Part shown: positions 1 to 9,651 of the stretch, piece after piece | How positions within the stretch are numbered: the first letter of the stretch is position 1 | Layout: each line of letters starts with the position of its first letter | Origin: JAIRVZ01 sp031553415 | GTDB lineage: Bacteria; Bacteroidota; Bacteroidia; Bacteroidales; Azobacteroidaceae | Length of the DNA: 64,000 nucleotides | NCBI GenBank assembly: GCA_031553415.1 | Contig: JAVBLO010000069.1 | Coordinates: 9,410-73,409, forward strand | Direction: 5' to 3' | Made by a program: the position numbers and the translations under genes | Notes under the pieces: model-generated | Told to the model about the DNA's origin: nothing | The model's input: only the letters and a program-made list of their open reading frames with translations | The model's database searches: none

Positions 1-3000
1 CAACAGAAAATCCACTACCTAAAATGCTATCTTTGGTTCCTGACTTAGGGATGCAAATCTACCTGGATAATGCCGATTATAATGCCAATAAGAATAAATT
101 AGCAAAAAACTTTTTCCTGGTTGATTATAAAATAACGGATTTGCGTACCAACACGAGTAACCAGACACCAGTGTTGACGGATCGTACGAAAGATGCAATC
201 ACGGTTGTCGGGTTTTATCAAAATACCGGTTTGGGCTCTGAAGTACTTTTCCCCAACGAATATCGTCCGAATGATCAGCTCATACAGTATGATTTGACTT
301 ATGCATCATTAATCTACCCCAGCCAGGTCAAATTCAGAGATGGTGATGCTTTAACTTCCAGTCAATACAGCTATAGCTATACAGACTGTTTTACATCTAT
401 GAAATTCTATAACTTTACTCAAAAACAATCTTATTCGGCTGTTTTGTCCGGTGCTTATTTCCCAATGAGTATCTCTATGGATATGATTGTATTCAAGGAT
501 AATATCACCAATGCATCGGCACATGTACTATTATATCCGACTTCCGAAAGTCCAAAAGACACAACGGTACTGATCGGTTCCACTGCTAAATTTGACATTG
601 CGCTTACGGATTATAGTTATGCAATAAGTTCCGTACAACCCAATATCTCTCCGGTAGGAGCTACGGCTTCTTGGGACATCCTGATTGCAAATAAGAGTAG
701 CTGGGCCAATGCAATTGTTGCCGGAGCAAGCACTCCCGACCCGATTCTTCCTAATACATGGCTATCGGTCGAATTTTCTTCCGGGAAGTTAACCAATCTG
801 GCATTGTTCGATGAAACCGGCACGACCAAAGTAGGAGACCTGACTAAATATGCCGAAGGAAAATACTGGATCTTGTTGGGAGACATCTCTGTTCCTGTCA
901 ATAAAAAATACATACTCAAGTCAGGTTATACCGAATGCGATCCGAATTCAGTTGTAAATGCCACAGTTAAAATGGGTATAAGCCGACTCCAGGCGGTGAA
1001 AAATCCTTGGGAAGGTTTTGATTTTGGTTTGAAAGGGACATCCACGATTTGCAGATCTGTCAGCCAGTCATTGAGCCTGACTCCTAAATCTACCGAATTT
1101 ACGCCTACAGTAACTGATCCTGCCGCTTTACCTAATGGCAAATACGATTTTTGTGAATTCCATACTTTTACAGCGAATTTCAACAATAGTCTGGAAGGCC
1201 AGGTAAATAACCTGAGCCTCAAAGTCAAACTACCTATAGGTATGATTTGGGATGGCAATGCACCTTTGGTTAAAAAGGGCAATCGGACTTATGTAGCTAT
1301 TACCGGTACAGCAAGCATTGATGCGGATAACAATCTGATTATTCCGGTTGATGGATTCCTGGATAGTTATGTAGAAGGTGACGTAAATCCGGACGCTCAT
1401 ATTTATGTCCGGTTCAATCTTAAACCGGAATGCGGATTTACTTCCGGGCGGCCTGTATACATGGAATTCTCCGGGACAAATGGTTGCGGAATCCAGTTTA
1501 CAAGATCTTCGAATTCTTCATCCATTCATATTGATGGATTAAGAACCGATTTACCGGACATCACCTTAACTGATGTAACAATCAATGGAACAGACGCAAC
1601 TTCCAGCCCTCTGGTATTACCTTATCAATCGGCTACAGATATTGCAGCTATTGATATTGTTGCCCATTTTAATTATGCTTCTAATCCAGTTGATGGTGTT
1701 TATGTCTATGTGGATATACCTGAAAATCTGACTTATGATGGTTCTGGGACCTTAACACCTGCAGGAGGAAGTCCGGTTGCGTTCTCTTACTACAAGGATC
1801 CGGGAACCAATACTGATGTTAAAACCCGGTTGATTGCTCCTATTAATAAACCGGCACTACCACAATCAGGAGGCCTGGACTATACGATTAATATTCGATT
1901 GACGCCTAATAGTCCGGAGAAGTGGGATTGCTCAGTCAAGGATATCTATGTTTCGTGTGTCGTTGTCTCCAGTCTGGAATGTAATGGAGTTCAGTGCCCT
2001 GTTCCTGCCGAAATAAGCGGCAAGAAAAGTCGGATTCAAATGCAAAAAGAATCCCTTGTCTCATTATCAAATGTGTCTATCACCGGGCAACCGGCTTCAG
2101 CTACCACCGAAACAATAACTCTGGAAGGTACGGTTACCCGTCCTTCCGGGTCCACATTGAACGATGTTTTTGTGTCCCTGTATGTAGACCAAACAGGTAA
2201 TGGATTTACTTCCGACGATACAAAAGCGACGGGAACCAGTAGCGCGAGAGTAACATTCCCCGCGGGCGAAGATACGTATTCATTTACCAAAACGTTTACA
2301 GTTAATGCGGATGAAGTTTGTAAACTAATGGCGGTAATCGTTCATGCAGACAACCCATACCTTTGTTCGGATTTAGTTTCCAATACAGGAAACATTGGTT
2401 TTCAATTAAATCCTTTAACCGTATGCCAAGGCGTTCCTATATCAGCCGGATCTATAAGCATGGCGGGCTATTCTTATTTATGGACAAATCCGGATCACGG
2501 AAACTTATCATCTAACTCTATATCCAATCCAACTTATTGTTGTACTTCAAACCCGCCTGTTGGACAGAAAGTTACATTAACCTTAACTGTCATTAGATCA
2601 GGTGGATGCCCGGTTACAGCCAGCCAGGATATAACGATAACTCCGCTCAAAAGCACCTGGACAGGCGCTGGAACCATAAATGATTGGCATGACTATCGTA
2701 ACTGGGACAATGGAGTTCCGGGACTTTGTACGGATGTTATTATTGCCGAAAATGCTGCCGGAGGAAATTATCCGGTCTTATCCAATGAAGTTGCCAACGA
2801 ATGTAACACTATATATTTTAAACATGGCGGAGAAGTTGCCCGAACGAATAACCTGACCTATACAAATGGAGCTAAAGTAGATCTGACTCTATCCGGAAGT
2901 AGATGGTATATGACAGCATCTCCTTTGCAAGAGATATATCGTGGCGATTTTTGGGCTGCTCCTTTTGGAACTTCAAGTGGAGTAAATTACACCCGTGTTA

Positions 3001-4322
3001 ACCCTAAAGTATTTATGCGTCATTATCAAAGCGATTTTACCGTAGCAGGAATATCATCCAATGTTGCTAAATGGTCGGATGCTTATAATAATCTTGATAT
3101 TGTGTTGCCCGGCGGAAAGGGTTATGCAACATGGGTTTCAATAGCTCCTGCCACTAAGCAAACATTCACTTTCCCGCGACCGGAAACAGAATATGAATAT
3201 TTTACAATTGTCAATGAAGGAACTTCGTCTTCCTTGGCTACTGATGAGCCAAACGGAAGAAAGGTAGTCGTTAGTAAATCGACTCTGAAAATCGATCATA
3301 ACGAATATTTCGGTAAGTTGGTTTATAACAATGATTTTAGTGGAACATTATCTTTATCTGCGAATGACGGATATGAGACCATTTTGATTGGTAATCCTTT
3401 CATGTCCCATTTGGATTTTAACAAGTTCATTTCGAATGTTGCAAATGCAAACTCATTTGAAAATGGTTATTACATTTGGAATGGAGCCGGAACATTTGAT
3501 GCCATTGCGGGCTCTTATGCAACTGCTTCAAACGGAATTGCTCCCATGCAGTCTTTTGTGCTGAAAAAGAAAAACGGAATCACGACTAACATGCTCAGTG
3601 TGGCTATTACACCGGAAATGTCTGTTGTCAATCTTGGAACCACTTTAAGAAGTGCATCCGGCGATAATTTTATTAATGTGGAAGTGCAGCGCGACGGAGA
3701 ACGTCAAAGTTCTGTGGTAATAGCTTATAAACAAGGAGTAAGCAATGCTTACAATAGTAGTAAAGATATGCAAACGCTGTTCTCCGAAACAGTTAAATCG
3801 CCTGCAGTACTTTATTCCGTAACAGGCAATAACGCAACTTCCATTCGTACGATCGGTGATTTGACAGAACCTATCGCATTGGCTATTCGTACTACGGATG
3901 CAGGCGATTTAACGTTAGCGTTAAACGAAACAAGTTCTCTGCCTTATTCTGTCTACCTCGAAGATCGTACTTTGGGGAAAATGATTGATTTAAGTAAAAT
4001 GGCTTATACCTTCAATAATTCGTTGGGTAATATTGAAAACCGCTTTTATTTGCGGATTTCAAATCAAATGTCTGGTTTTGAAGACCTGACTATAAGTGGT
4101 TTGAATATCTATGCTGATAATGGTAAAATTCATGCTTCCAGCAGTCTGAATGATCCGATTCGAAGTGTTGAAATTGTAGGATTACAAGGGCAATATTTAT
4201 TCAAACAAACAGGATTAAATACATCCAATGTTTCTTGTAAACTTTCTTTCGGACAGGAAATCGTCATTGTCAGAGTAAAGACTAATAAGATTCAAAAGAC
4301 GGAGAAAGTGTTGGTGAAATAG
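1..4322 (+). CDS. Large T9SS-secreted surface protein (5' partial)
   Basis: The reading frame is open to the left edge of the window, so the first ATG at 24 is probably internal and the N-terminus with its signal peptide lies outside. At least 1432 residues are present. The body is a chain of Ser/Thr/Asn-rich beta-sandwich-like segments. A PKD-like segment lies at about residues 800-875, followed by a WTGAGTINDWHDYRNWDNG-type linker often seen in Bacteroidota adhesins. The last 75 or so residues (from about GLNIYADNGKIHA to EKVLVK) look like a T9SS type A sorting domain, which directs export across the outer membrane and cell-surface attachment. There is no recognisable catalytic domain. An adhesin or structural surface role is an inference. 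A strong hairpin follows the stop. Confidence 0.8.
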   Translation, partial: TENPLPKMLSLVPDLGMQIYLDNADYNANKNKLAKNFFLVDYKITDLRTNTSNQTPVLTDRTKDAITVVGFYQNTGLGSEVLFPNEYRPNDQLIQYDLTYASLIYPSQVKFRDGDALTSSQYSYSYTDCFTSMKFYNFTQKQSYSAVLSGAYFPMSISMDMIVFKDNITNASAHVLLYPTSESPKDTTVLIGSTAKFDIALTDYSYAISSVQPNISPVGATASWDILIANKSSWANAIVAGASTPDPILPNTWLSVEFSSGKLTNLALFDETGTTKVGDLTKYAEGKYWILLGDISVPVNKKYILKSGYTECDPNSVVNATVKMGISRLQAVKNPWEGFDFGLKGTSTICRSVSQSLSLTPKSTEFTPTVTDPAALPNGKYDFCEFHTFTANFNNSLEGQVNNLSLKVKLPIGMIWDGNAPLVKKGNRTYVAITGTASIDADNNLIIPVDGFLDSYVEGDVNPDAHIYVRFNLKPECGFTSGRPVYMEFSGTNGCGIQFTRSSNSSSIHIDGLRTDLPDITLTDVTINGTDATSSPLVLPYQSATDIAAIDIVAHFNYASNPVDGVYVYVDIPENLTYDGSGTLTPAGGSPVAFSYYKDPGTNTDVKTRLIAPINKPALPQSGGLDYTINIRLTPNSPEKWDCSVKDIYVSCVVVSSLECNGVQCPVPAEISGKKSRIQMQKESLVSLSNVSITGQPASATTETITLEGTVTRPSGSTLNDVFVSLYVDQTGNGFTSDDTKATGTSSARVTFPAGEDTYSFTKTFTVNADEVCKLMAVIVHADNPYLCSDLVSNTGNIGFQLNPLTVCQGVPISAGSISMAGYSYLWTNPDHGNLSSNSISNPTYCCTSNPPVGQKVTLTLTVIRSGGCPVTASQDITITPLKSTWTGAGTINDWHDYRNWDNGVPGLCTDVIIAENAAGGNYPVLSNEVANECNTIYFKHGGEVARTNNLTYTNGAKVDLTLSGSRWYMTASPLQEIYRGDFWAAPFGTSSGVNYTRVNPKVFMRHYQSDFTVAGISSNVAKWSDAYNNLDIVLPGGKGYATWVSIAPATKQTFTFPRPETEYEYFTIVNEGTSSSLATDEPNGRKVVVSKSTLKIDHNEYFGKLVYNNDFSGTLSLSANDGYETILIGNPFMSHLDFNKFISNVANANSFENGYYIWNGAGTFDAIAGSYATASNGIAPMQSFVLKKKNGITTNMLSVAITPEMSVVNLGTTLRSASGDNFINVEVQRDGERQSSVVIAYKQGVSNAYNSSKDMQTLFSETVKSPAVLYSVTGNNATSIRTIGDLTEPIALAIRTTDAGDLTLALNETSSLPYSVYLEDRTLGKMIDLSKMAYTFNNSLGNIENRFYLRISNQMSGFEDLTISGLNIYADNGKIHASSSLNDPIRSVEIVGLQGQYLFKQTGLNTSNVSCKLSFGQEIVIVRVKTNKIQKTEKVLVK

Positions 4323-4346
4323 AAACACTAAAAAACGAAATCTTTT

Positions 4347-4406
4347 CTAATTTTACTTTAACAGATTCAAATCGTTCCCGAGATGAATCTGTTAAAGTAG
4401 AATTAA
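4347..4406 (+). terminator. Hairpin terminator after the T9SS surface protein
   Basis: Two arms of about 23 bases (4347-4369 and 4384-4406) pair with a single mismatch around a 14-base loop, 25 bases after the stop of the surface protein. The right arm is followed by an AT-rich stretch. The stem is close to symmetrical, so it may work in both directions. Confidence 0.65.
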
Positions 4407-4493
4407 TTATTTACCCAAATTTAGCCAATTGTTTGTTTTTAATAATACTCATAACATGTTTTTTATTATGAAGAAAGTATAGATATTTGCAAT

Positions 4494-4508
4494 TGATAAA
4501 AATTATCA
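4494..4508. promoter_or_regulatory. Candidate Fur/PerR operator
   Basis: TGATAAAAATTATCA is a perfect 6-3-6 inverted repeat 26 bases upstream of the Fur/PerR-like gene. It resembles Fur-family boxes, which are AT-rich palindromes. A near-consensus -7 element (GATATTTG) lies just upstream at about 4482-4489, so a bound repressor would cover the start of transcription. Autoregulation of the regulator and catalase is inferred from position. Confidence 0.5.
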
Positions 4509-4533
4509 TTTTATTTGTATTATAATTAATCAG

Positions 4534-4932
4534 ATGATGAATACAGCAGAGAAGATTCGATTAAAGGGAATAAAGGCAACTCCCCAACGGCAACTTGTTT
4601 ATGAAGTGTTGGAAGTATCATGCCATGCACCAATAGATGAAATCACAAAAAAAGTACATACAAAAAATCCATGTATTACGGTAGCCTCCATTTACAGGAT
4701 TCTTGATTCATTTTGTGAAGTAGGTTTGGTATCACTCCTCAATCATCCGGGTGGAAAATCGTATTATGATATAACTCCTACAATGCATCATCATATTTAT
4801 ACGGATGATAATAAGGTATTGGACTATGTGGATGAAGAACTGACGGAATTAATTAAAAACCGGTTAAGAGAAGGGCAATTCAAAGACTTGAATATAGAAC
4901 AAATATTGGTACAGATATTTGCTAAAAAATAA
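4534..4932 (+). CDS. Fur family transcriptional regulator, PerR-like
   Basis: The product is a 132-residue Fur-family repressor. The N-terminal winged helix is clear (KATPQRQLVYEVL, then PCITVASIYRILDSFCEVGLV, the recognition-helix region). The C-terminal dimerisation part has a histidine cluster (MHHHIYTDD), which should hold the regulatory metal. The usual C-terminal CxxC pairs for structural zinc are absent; only three isolated cysteines occur. It ends 20 bases before the catalase start and has a palindrome upstream. Both point to a PerR-type peroxide sensor controlling catalase. The family call is firm. The choice of PerR over Fur or Zur rests on context. The next ATG downstream is not needed, because this start gives a full-length domain. 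Confidence 0.85.
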   Translation: MMNTAEKIRLKGIKATPQRQLVYEVLEVSCHAPIDEITKKVHTKNPCITVASIYRILDSFCEVGLVSLLNHPGGKSYYDITPTMHHHIYTDDNKVLDYVDEELTELIKNRLREGQFKDLNIEQILVQIFAKK

Positions 4933-4951
4933 CTTTAAAATAGATTATATC

Positions 4952-6418
4952 ATGGAAAAGAAAAAAATGACTACAGAATCTGGCCGTCTTATAGCAGATA
5001 ACCAGAATGTCCAAACAGCAGGACAACGAGGTCCCATGTTGATTCAAGACCCTTGGTTCCTGGAAAAACTCGCACATTTCGACCGTGAAGTAATTCCCGA
5101 ACGGCGTATGCACGCCAAAGGCTCCGGAGCTTACGGAACTTTCACCGTAACGCACGATATTACGAAGTATACCCGTGCTTCGATTTTTGCTCAAGTCGGC
5201 AAAAAAACCGACTGTTTTTTGCGTTTCTCGACCGTTGCTGGTGAGCGTGGAGCAGCCGATGCCGAACGCGATATCCGTGGTTTTGCCATGAAATTCTATA
5301 CTGATGAAGGTAACTGGGATTTGGTTGGTAACAATACACCGGTATTCTTTTTGAGGGACCCGTTGAAATTTCCCGATTTGAACCATGCCGTAAAACGTGA
5401 TCCACGCACCAATCTCCGCAGCTCCAACAATAATTGGGATTTCTGGACGCTCTTACCAGAAGCATTGCATCAGGTAACCATTACCATGAGTGACCGCGGC
5501 ATTCCTTATTCATACCGCCATATGCATGGATTTGGCAGCCATACTTACAGTTTCATCAGTGCCGGGAATGTTCGTACATGGGTGAAGTTTCACCTGAAGA
5601 CAATGCAAGGCATTAAAAACCTGACCGACCAGGAAGCCGAAGCAATTGTTGCAAAAGACCGTGAATCTCATCAACGTGACCTTTACAATGCCATTGAAAA
5701 CAAGGACTTCCCGCGCTGGGAATTCAAAATACAGGTGATGACCGAAAAAGAAGCGGATGAATACCGCATCAATCCTTTCGATTTGACTAAAGTATGGTCA
5801 CAAAAAGAATTTCCGTTGATTGACGTAGGAATTTTGGAATTGAATAGAAACCCCGAAAATTATTATGCAGAAGTGGAACAATCGGCTTTCAATCCGATGA
5901 ATACGGTCGAAGGGATTGGATTTTCTCCCGACAAGATGTTGCAAGGCCGTTTGTTTTCTTATGGCGATGCTCAACGATATAGGTTAGGCGTAAATCACAA
6001 TATGATTCCGGTTAATCAGCCACGTTGCCCGTTCCATGCATTTCATCGTGACGGAATGATGAGGGTAGATGGAAATCATGGCTCTACATTAGGTTATGAA
6101 CCCAACAGCTATGGCGAATGGCAGGATTCTCCTGAAAAGAAAGAACCACCACTAAAAATTCATGGTGATGCTTACAACTATAATGAACGTGAGTATGACG
6201 ACGATTACTACAGCCAACCGGGAGATTTATTCCGTCTGATGTCGCCGGCGCAGCAACAGGTATTATTCGAAAACACAGGGCGGGCAATGGGTGATGCAGA
6301 ACTTTTTATCAAGCAACGACATACCCGTAACTGTTATAAGGCCGATCCTGCTTATGGAACCGGAGTAGCTAAAGCACTTGGAATCAGTCTTGATGAGGCG
6401 TTAAAATCAACACGTTGA
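4952..6418 (+). CDS. katA: Catalase, monofunctional heme type
   Basis: The 488-residue product disproportionates hydrogen peroxide to water and oxygen in the cytoplasm. The distal catalytic His54 (RRMHAKGSGAYGTF), the Asn127-Asn128 region (GNNTPVFFLRDP) and the proximal heme ligand Tyr337 (LFSYGDAQRYRLG) are all present. Length and the missing C-terminal flavodoxin-like domain fit small-subunit clade 3 catalases. An alternative upstream start at 4919 overlaps the regulator gene; the ATG at 4952 gives the usual N-terminus and lies 20 bases after the regulator stop. It probably forms a two-gene peroxide-response unit with the Fur-family gene. Seven residues of Lys/Met-rich sequence at the N-terminus carry no signal peptide. 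Confidence 0.95.
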   Translation: MEKKKMTTESGRLIADNQNVQTAGQRGPMLIQDPWFLEKLAHFDREVIPERRMHAKGSGAYGTFTVTHDITKYTRASIFAQVGKKTDCFLRFSTVAGERGAADAERDIRGFAMKFYTDEGNWDLVGNNTPVFFLRDPLKFPDLNHAVKRDPRTNLRSSNNNWDFWTLLPEALHQVTITMSDRGIPYSYRHMHGFGSHTYSFISAGNVRTWVKFHLKTMQGIKNLTDQEAEAIVAKDRESHQRDLYNAIENKDFPRWEFKIQVMTEKEADEYRINPFDLTKVWSQKEFPLIDVGILELNRNPENYYAEVEQSAFNPMNTVEGIGFSPDKMLQGRLFSYGDAQRYRLGVNHNMIPVNQPRCPFHAFHRDGMMRVDGNHGSTLGYEPNSYGEWQDSPEKKEPPLKIHGDAYNYNEREYDDDYYSQPGDLFRLMSPAQQQVLFENTGRAMGDAELFIKQRHTRNCYKADPAYGTGVAKALGISLDEALKSTR

Positions 6419-6449
6419 AGACAAAATAATTATAATAAATAATTTCTAA

Positions 6450-6785
6450 AGATTGCCTTCGGAAACAGATAATGTACCGGAGGCATTCATTTCTGATATA
6501 GACCTTGCCATTATGGAAAATGGACAATATGATGAAGATTGGAAATTTATTCACATGCTTCCTGGAGATTTGGTAAAAGCAATAAATGACTTGAAACCTA
6601 AAAGAATATTTACAATCCATAACTCGAAATACGCTTTGGCAAAGCATTCCAGGCATGAACCCTTAGATAATATATCTAAAGGGGCCGAACGGGATTCACT
6701 AAACCTGATAACCCCGTTGATTGGAGAACCTGTTTATCTGAATGATACGACACCGGTTTTTGAAAAATGGTGGTTGTCAAACTAG
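6450..6785 (+). pseudogene. C-terminal remnant of a metallo-beta-lactamase-fold hydrolase
   Basis: About 110 codons match the C-terminal third of UlaG-like MBL-fold hydrolases (DIDLAIMENGQYDEDWKFIHMLP, then KRIFTIHNSKYALAKH with a metal-binding His region). The N-terminal domain with the HxHxDH motif is missing. An in-frame stop lies at 6447-6449 and the only possible starts are a TTG at 6453 or internal codons. It sits directly after katA with no promoter visible. It is almost certainly a decayed gene left by a deletion, not a functional protein. Confidence 0.7.
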
Positions 6786-6818
6786 TAAAAATGAAAATAA
6801 CCAACATATTAAATTGAA

Positions 6819-7526
6819 ATGGAATCAATCCTTGAACGAGTCCGGCAAGAATTAAAGAGCAGTGTAGATGAAAAGACTCAACGCACAGCACAAAATTTCT
6901 TTAAAGAAGAAATTAAAGCGTATGGTGTGAAAATACCTACAGTTAATAAAATAAGTAAGGTTTTTTTTGCTGAAATTAAAGATAGCCCCAAAGCTATTAT
7001 TTTCAATTTATGCAAAGGACTTTGGCAATCGGGTAATTTTGAAGAATCCATTATCGCATGTAACTGGTCTTATTCCCTGCATAAGCAATATGAACCTGGC
7101 GACTTTAAAATCTTTGAATATTGGGTGCAAAACTATGTAAATAATTGGGCTTCATGCGATACTTTGTGTAATCACACTATTGGTGAGTTTGTGGAAAGGT
7201 ATCCCGGATTTATTTCCTACATGAAAGAATGGACAATGTCTGATAACCGTTGGACGCGCCGGGCTGCTGCCGTTACGTTGATTATTCCTGCCCGGAAAGG
7301 TTTGTTCCTGGAAGATATTTTTCAAATTGCCACAACTTTGCTTCACGATAAAGACGATTTGGTGCAGAAAGGTTATGGCTGGATGCTGAAAGCAGCAAGT
7401 GAAGCGCATCAGCAGGAAGTGTTTCGTTTTGTCATGAAGCATAAAGCAACCATGCCACGAACCGCACTTCGGTATGCTATTGAAAAAATGCCTCCGGAGA
7501 TGAAAACGGAAGCGATGAAAAAATAG
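6819..7526 (+). CDS. DNA alkylation repair protein, AlkD-like HEAT-repeat protein
   Basis: The 235-residue product is all helical and matches the AlkD family. These are HEAT-like repeat glycosylases that remove bulky or cationic alkylated bases such as N3- and N7-alkylpurines. Family signatures include NWASCDTLCNHTIGEF, DNRWTRRAAAVTLIIPARKG and DDLVQKGYGWMLK, where the Trp, Asp and Arg residues belong to the DNA-cradling concave face. Length is typical. It is followed 12 bases later by a DEAD-box helicase on the same strand, so the two are probably co-transcribed. Substrate range cannot be read from the sequence. Confidence 0.88.
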   Translation: MESILERVRQELKSSVDEKTQRTAQNFFKEEIKAYGVKIPTVNKISKVFFAEIKDSPKAIIFNLCKGLWQSGNFEESIIACNWSYSLHKQYEPGDFKIFEYWVQNYVNNWASCDTLCNHTIGEFVERYPGFISYMKEWTMSDNRWTRRAAAVTLIIPARKGLFLEDIFQIATTLLHDKDDLVQKGYGWMLKAASEAHQQEVFRFVMKHKATMPRTALRYAIEKMPPEMKTEAMKK

Positions 7527-7538
7527 ATCAATTATCAA

Positions 7539-8873
7539 ATGAAAACAGAAAATCAAACAACAAGCATATTATCCAATCTGGGGATTGATAACCTGAACGA
7601 GATGCAAATTGCGACTCAGGATGCGGTAATGAGTGAACAAAATATATTGTTATTATCTCCTACCGGTTCGGGGAAGACGCTTGCATTCTTGTTGCCTGTC
7701 CTTCAACTATTGAAAGAGAATGTGAAAAACATACAATGTCTGATAGTTGTACCATCAAGAGAGTTAGCTCTTCAAATCGAGCAAGTATGGAAGAAAATGG
7801 GAACAAAGTTCAAAGTAAATGTTTGTTATGGCGGGCATTCTATCGATACCGAACTAAAGAATCTGAGCAGTCCTCCTGCTTTGCTGATAGGAACTCCCGG
7901 CCGATTGACTGACCATTTGGAGCGCAAATCTTTTGACACAGGTTCTATCAAAACCTTGGTTTTGGATGAGTTTGATAAATCGTTGCAATTGGGATTTCAG
8001 GAGGAAATGAGTACGATTACCGGCCATCTGCCCAACTTGCAAAAAAGAGTACTGCTTTCGGCCACTTCCGATATAGAGATTCCTGAATTTGTAAAGATGA
8101 AATCACCTGCAATTCTAGATTATACACAGGAAGAACGAAATGATACGCTTTCAGTTAAACTGGTTTTATCTCCTGAAAAAGACAAAATAGAACCGTTGTT
8201 TCATCTGATATGTTCTTTTAATTCTGAACCGGCGCTTATTTTCTGTAATCATAGGGAAGTTACGGAACGTATAAGTAATTTATTGAACAAAAAGGGAATA
8301 CAAACCGGATATTATCACGGAGGAATGGACCAGGATGATAGGGAAAGAGTCTTAATCCAATTCAGAAATGGTAGTTTAAATTATCTGGTTACAACCGATT
8401 TGGCAGCCAGAGGATTGGATATTCCCAAGATGAAACATGTAATACATTATCATCTTCCTGCTAAAGAGAGTGAATTTGTCCATCGCAACGGGCGCACGGC
8501 TCGTATGAATGCTTCCGGTACAGCATATATTATACAATTCGAAGAAGATAAAATGCCGGATTATATTTCAGAGAACTTAGATACTCTCAAAATTGCATCG
8601 GGAAAACCATTACCCAATCGTCCTGAATACCAGACAATCTATGTAAGTGGAGGCAAGAAAAATAAATTGAATAAAAGCGATATTGTCGGATTCTTTATAC
8701 AAAAAGGCAAACTTGATAAATCCGATCTGGGATTGATTGAAGTAAAAGATTTTATTTCTTTTGTAGCAGTTCGCACGTTTGCTGTAAAAACTCTTCTTGC
8801 TAATATCAAGGATGAGAAGATGAAGGGTAAGAAGTATAAGATAGAAATGGCGAGGGGCGTCAACTTCCTATAG
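7539..8873 (+). CDS. DEAD-box ATP-dependent RNA helicase with DbpA-type RNA-binding domain
   Basis: The 444-residue helicase has all the core motifs: Q motif region (NLNEMQIATQDAV), Walker A SPTGSGKT, PSRELA, GTPGR, motif II as DEFD rather than DEAD, SAT, and motif VI HRNGRTAR. Residues from about 365 to the end resemble the DbpA RNA-binding domain (IYVSGGKKNKLNKSDIVGFF...GLIEVKDFISFVAV). In E. coli that domain targets 23S rRNA. A role in ribosome assembly is therefore likely but inferred. The gene converges on the acetyltransferase gene, and the two coding regions overlap by six bases. Confidence 0.9.
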   Translation: MKTENQTTSILSNLGIDNLNEMQIATQDAVMSEQNILLLSPTGSGKTLAFLLPVLQLLKENVKNIQCLIVVPSRELALQIEQVWKKMGTKFKVNVCYGGHSIDTELKNLSSPPALLIGTPGRLTDHLERKSFDTGSIKTLVLDEFDKSLQLGFQEEMSTITGHLPNLQKRVLLSATSDIEIPEFVKMKSPAILDYTQEERNDTLSVKLVLSPEKDKIEPLFHLICSFNSEPALIFCNHREVTERISNLLNKKGIQTGYYHGGMDQDDRERVLIQFRNGSLNYLVTTDLAARGLDIPKMKHVIHYHLPAKESEFVHRNGRTARMNASGTAYIIQFEEDKMPDYISENLDTLKIASGKPLPNRPEYQTIYVSGGKKNKLNKSDIVGFFIQKGKLDKSDLGLIEVKDFISFVAVRTFAVKTLLANIKDEKMKGKKYKIEMARGVNFL

Positions 8874-9374
8874 AATTTTCTCATAAGCCATACGGTAACC
8901 GCTTTCATAAACGATCTCACCACAGTAGGTGAAGCCTGATTTTGTCAATATTTTCTGCATATAGAGATTGTCAAAATTAGTATCGACTCTGAAACTGTAT
9001 ATATTGTTCTGTCGGCTTAATTCTTCCACCATTTCCATAAACAAAGCACCTATGCCACATTGAGTCATTTTGTCTGCAACAGCCAAGCGATGTACAACCA
9101 CAAAAGGTTGGTTGGTAAGCCAATTACCGGCAATAGAATTGTAAGCTGTCTCCCCATCAAAAATGACAGCAGCATAAGCAATAACAATATAGTCATTGCA
9201 TAATACATATCCATATCCTTTTTCAATATCGTTTTTGATATTTTCAGGAAAAGGGTATCCGTCTTGCCATTGTTGACTGCCCCGCAGTCGCATCCGTTCT
9301 TTAGCCTGGAGAATAATTTGCCAGATTTGTTCCGTATCTGTTATCGTAGCTTTTCGAAATATCATACTTTCCAT
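8868..9374 (-). CDS. GNAT family N-acetyltransferase
   Basis: The 168-residue protein is a GCN5-related acetyltransferase. The N-terminus (MIFRKATITDTEQIWQII) and the acetyl-CoA binding segment (VHRLAVADKMTQCGIGALFMEMVEELSRQ, with a degenerate Q/RxxGxG/A loop) are clear. The end (GFTYCGEIVYESGYRMAYEK) is also family-like. The acceptor substrate is unknown. It is a single-gene unit on the minus strand, with a good -7 box 29 bases upstream of the start. It is convergent with the helicase gene. Confidence 0.85.
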   Translation of the reverse strand: MESMIFRKATITDTEQIWQIILQAKERMRLRGSQQWQDGYPFPENIKNDIEKGYGYVLCNDYIVIAYAAVIFDGETAYNSIAGNWLTNQPFVVVHRLAVADKMTQCGIGALFMEMVEELSRQNNIYSFRVDTNFDNLYMQKILTKSGFTYCGEIVYESGYRMAYEKIL

Positions 9375-9402
9375 TTTATACCTTAAATAATAAAATATTT
9401 TA

Positions 9403-9410
9403 CAAAGCTA
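9403..9410 (-). promoter_or_regulatory. -7 promoter box for the GNAT gene
   Basis: On the minus strand this reads TAGCTTTG, an exact match to the Bacteroidota TAnnTTTG element. It would place the transcript start about 20 bases before the ATG. No clear -33 TTTG lies at the expected distance. Confidence 0.45.
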
Positions 9411-9567
9411 CTAAAATATGAAGAAATTGTATCTTTGAAGGCTACAAATTATATGCGAAAACAGACCATAAAAAGTGTAATTATAAAATAAAGTTAAGCA
9501 ATGCGATAGAAGCTAAATCCAGTTTAAAATTCAATCTGATGAAAGCCAATAATTGAAATTAAATAAC

Positions 9568-9575
9568 TACTTTTG
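9568..9575 (+). promoter_or_regulatory. -7 promoter box for the malic enzyme gene
   Basis: TACTTTTG matches TAnnTTTG and would give a leader of about 70 bases. A second match, TATCTTTG at 9430-9437, could serve as a more distal promoter. Nothing else is recognisable in the 277-base gap 9375-9651, which is very AT-rich. Confidence 0.4.
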
Positions 9576-9651
9576 TCACGTTTTTTGCATCAAAAAGAAA
9601 GATATTTTATTAAATATCTGAAAAAATATAAAATAAATAAACATCGATATT

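Noticed and set aside
4922..5465. Minus-strand frames inside the catalase gene
   Set aside because: They are antisense shadows of a strongly conserved gene and show no family features.
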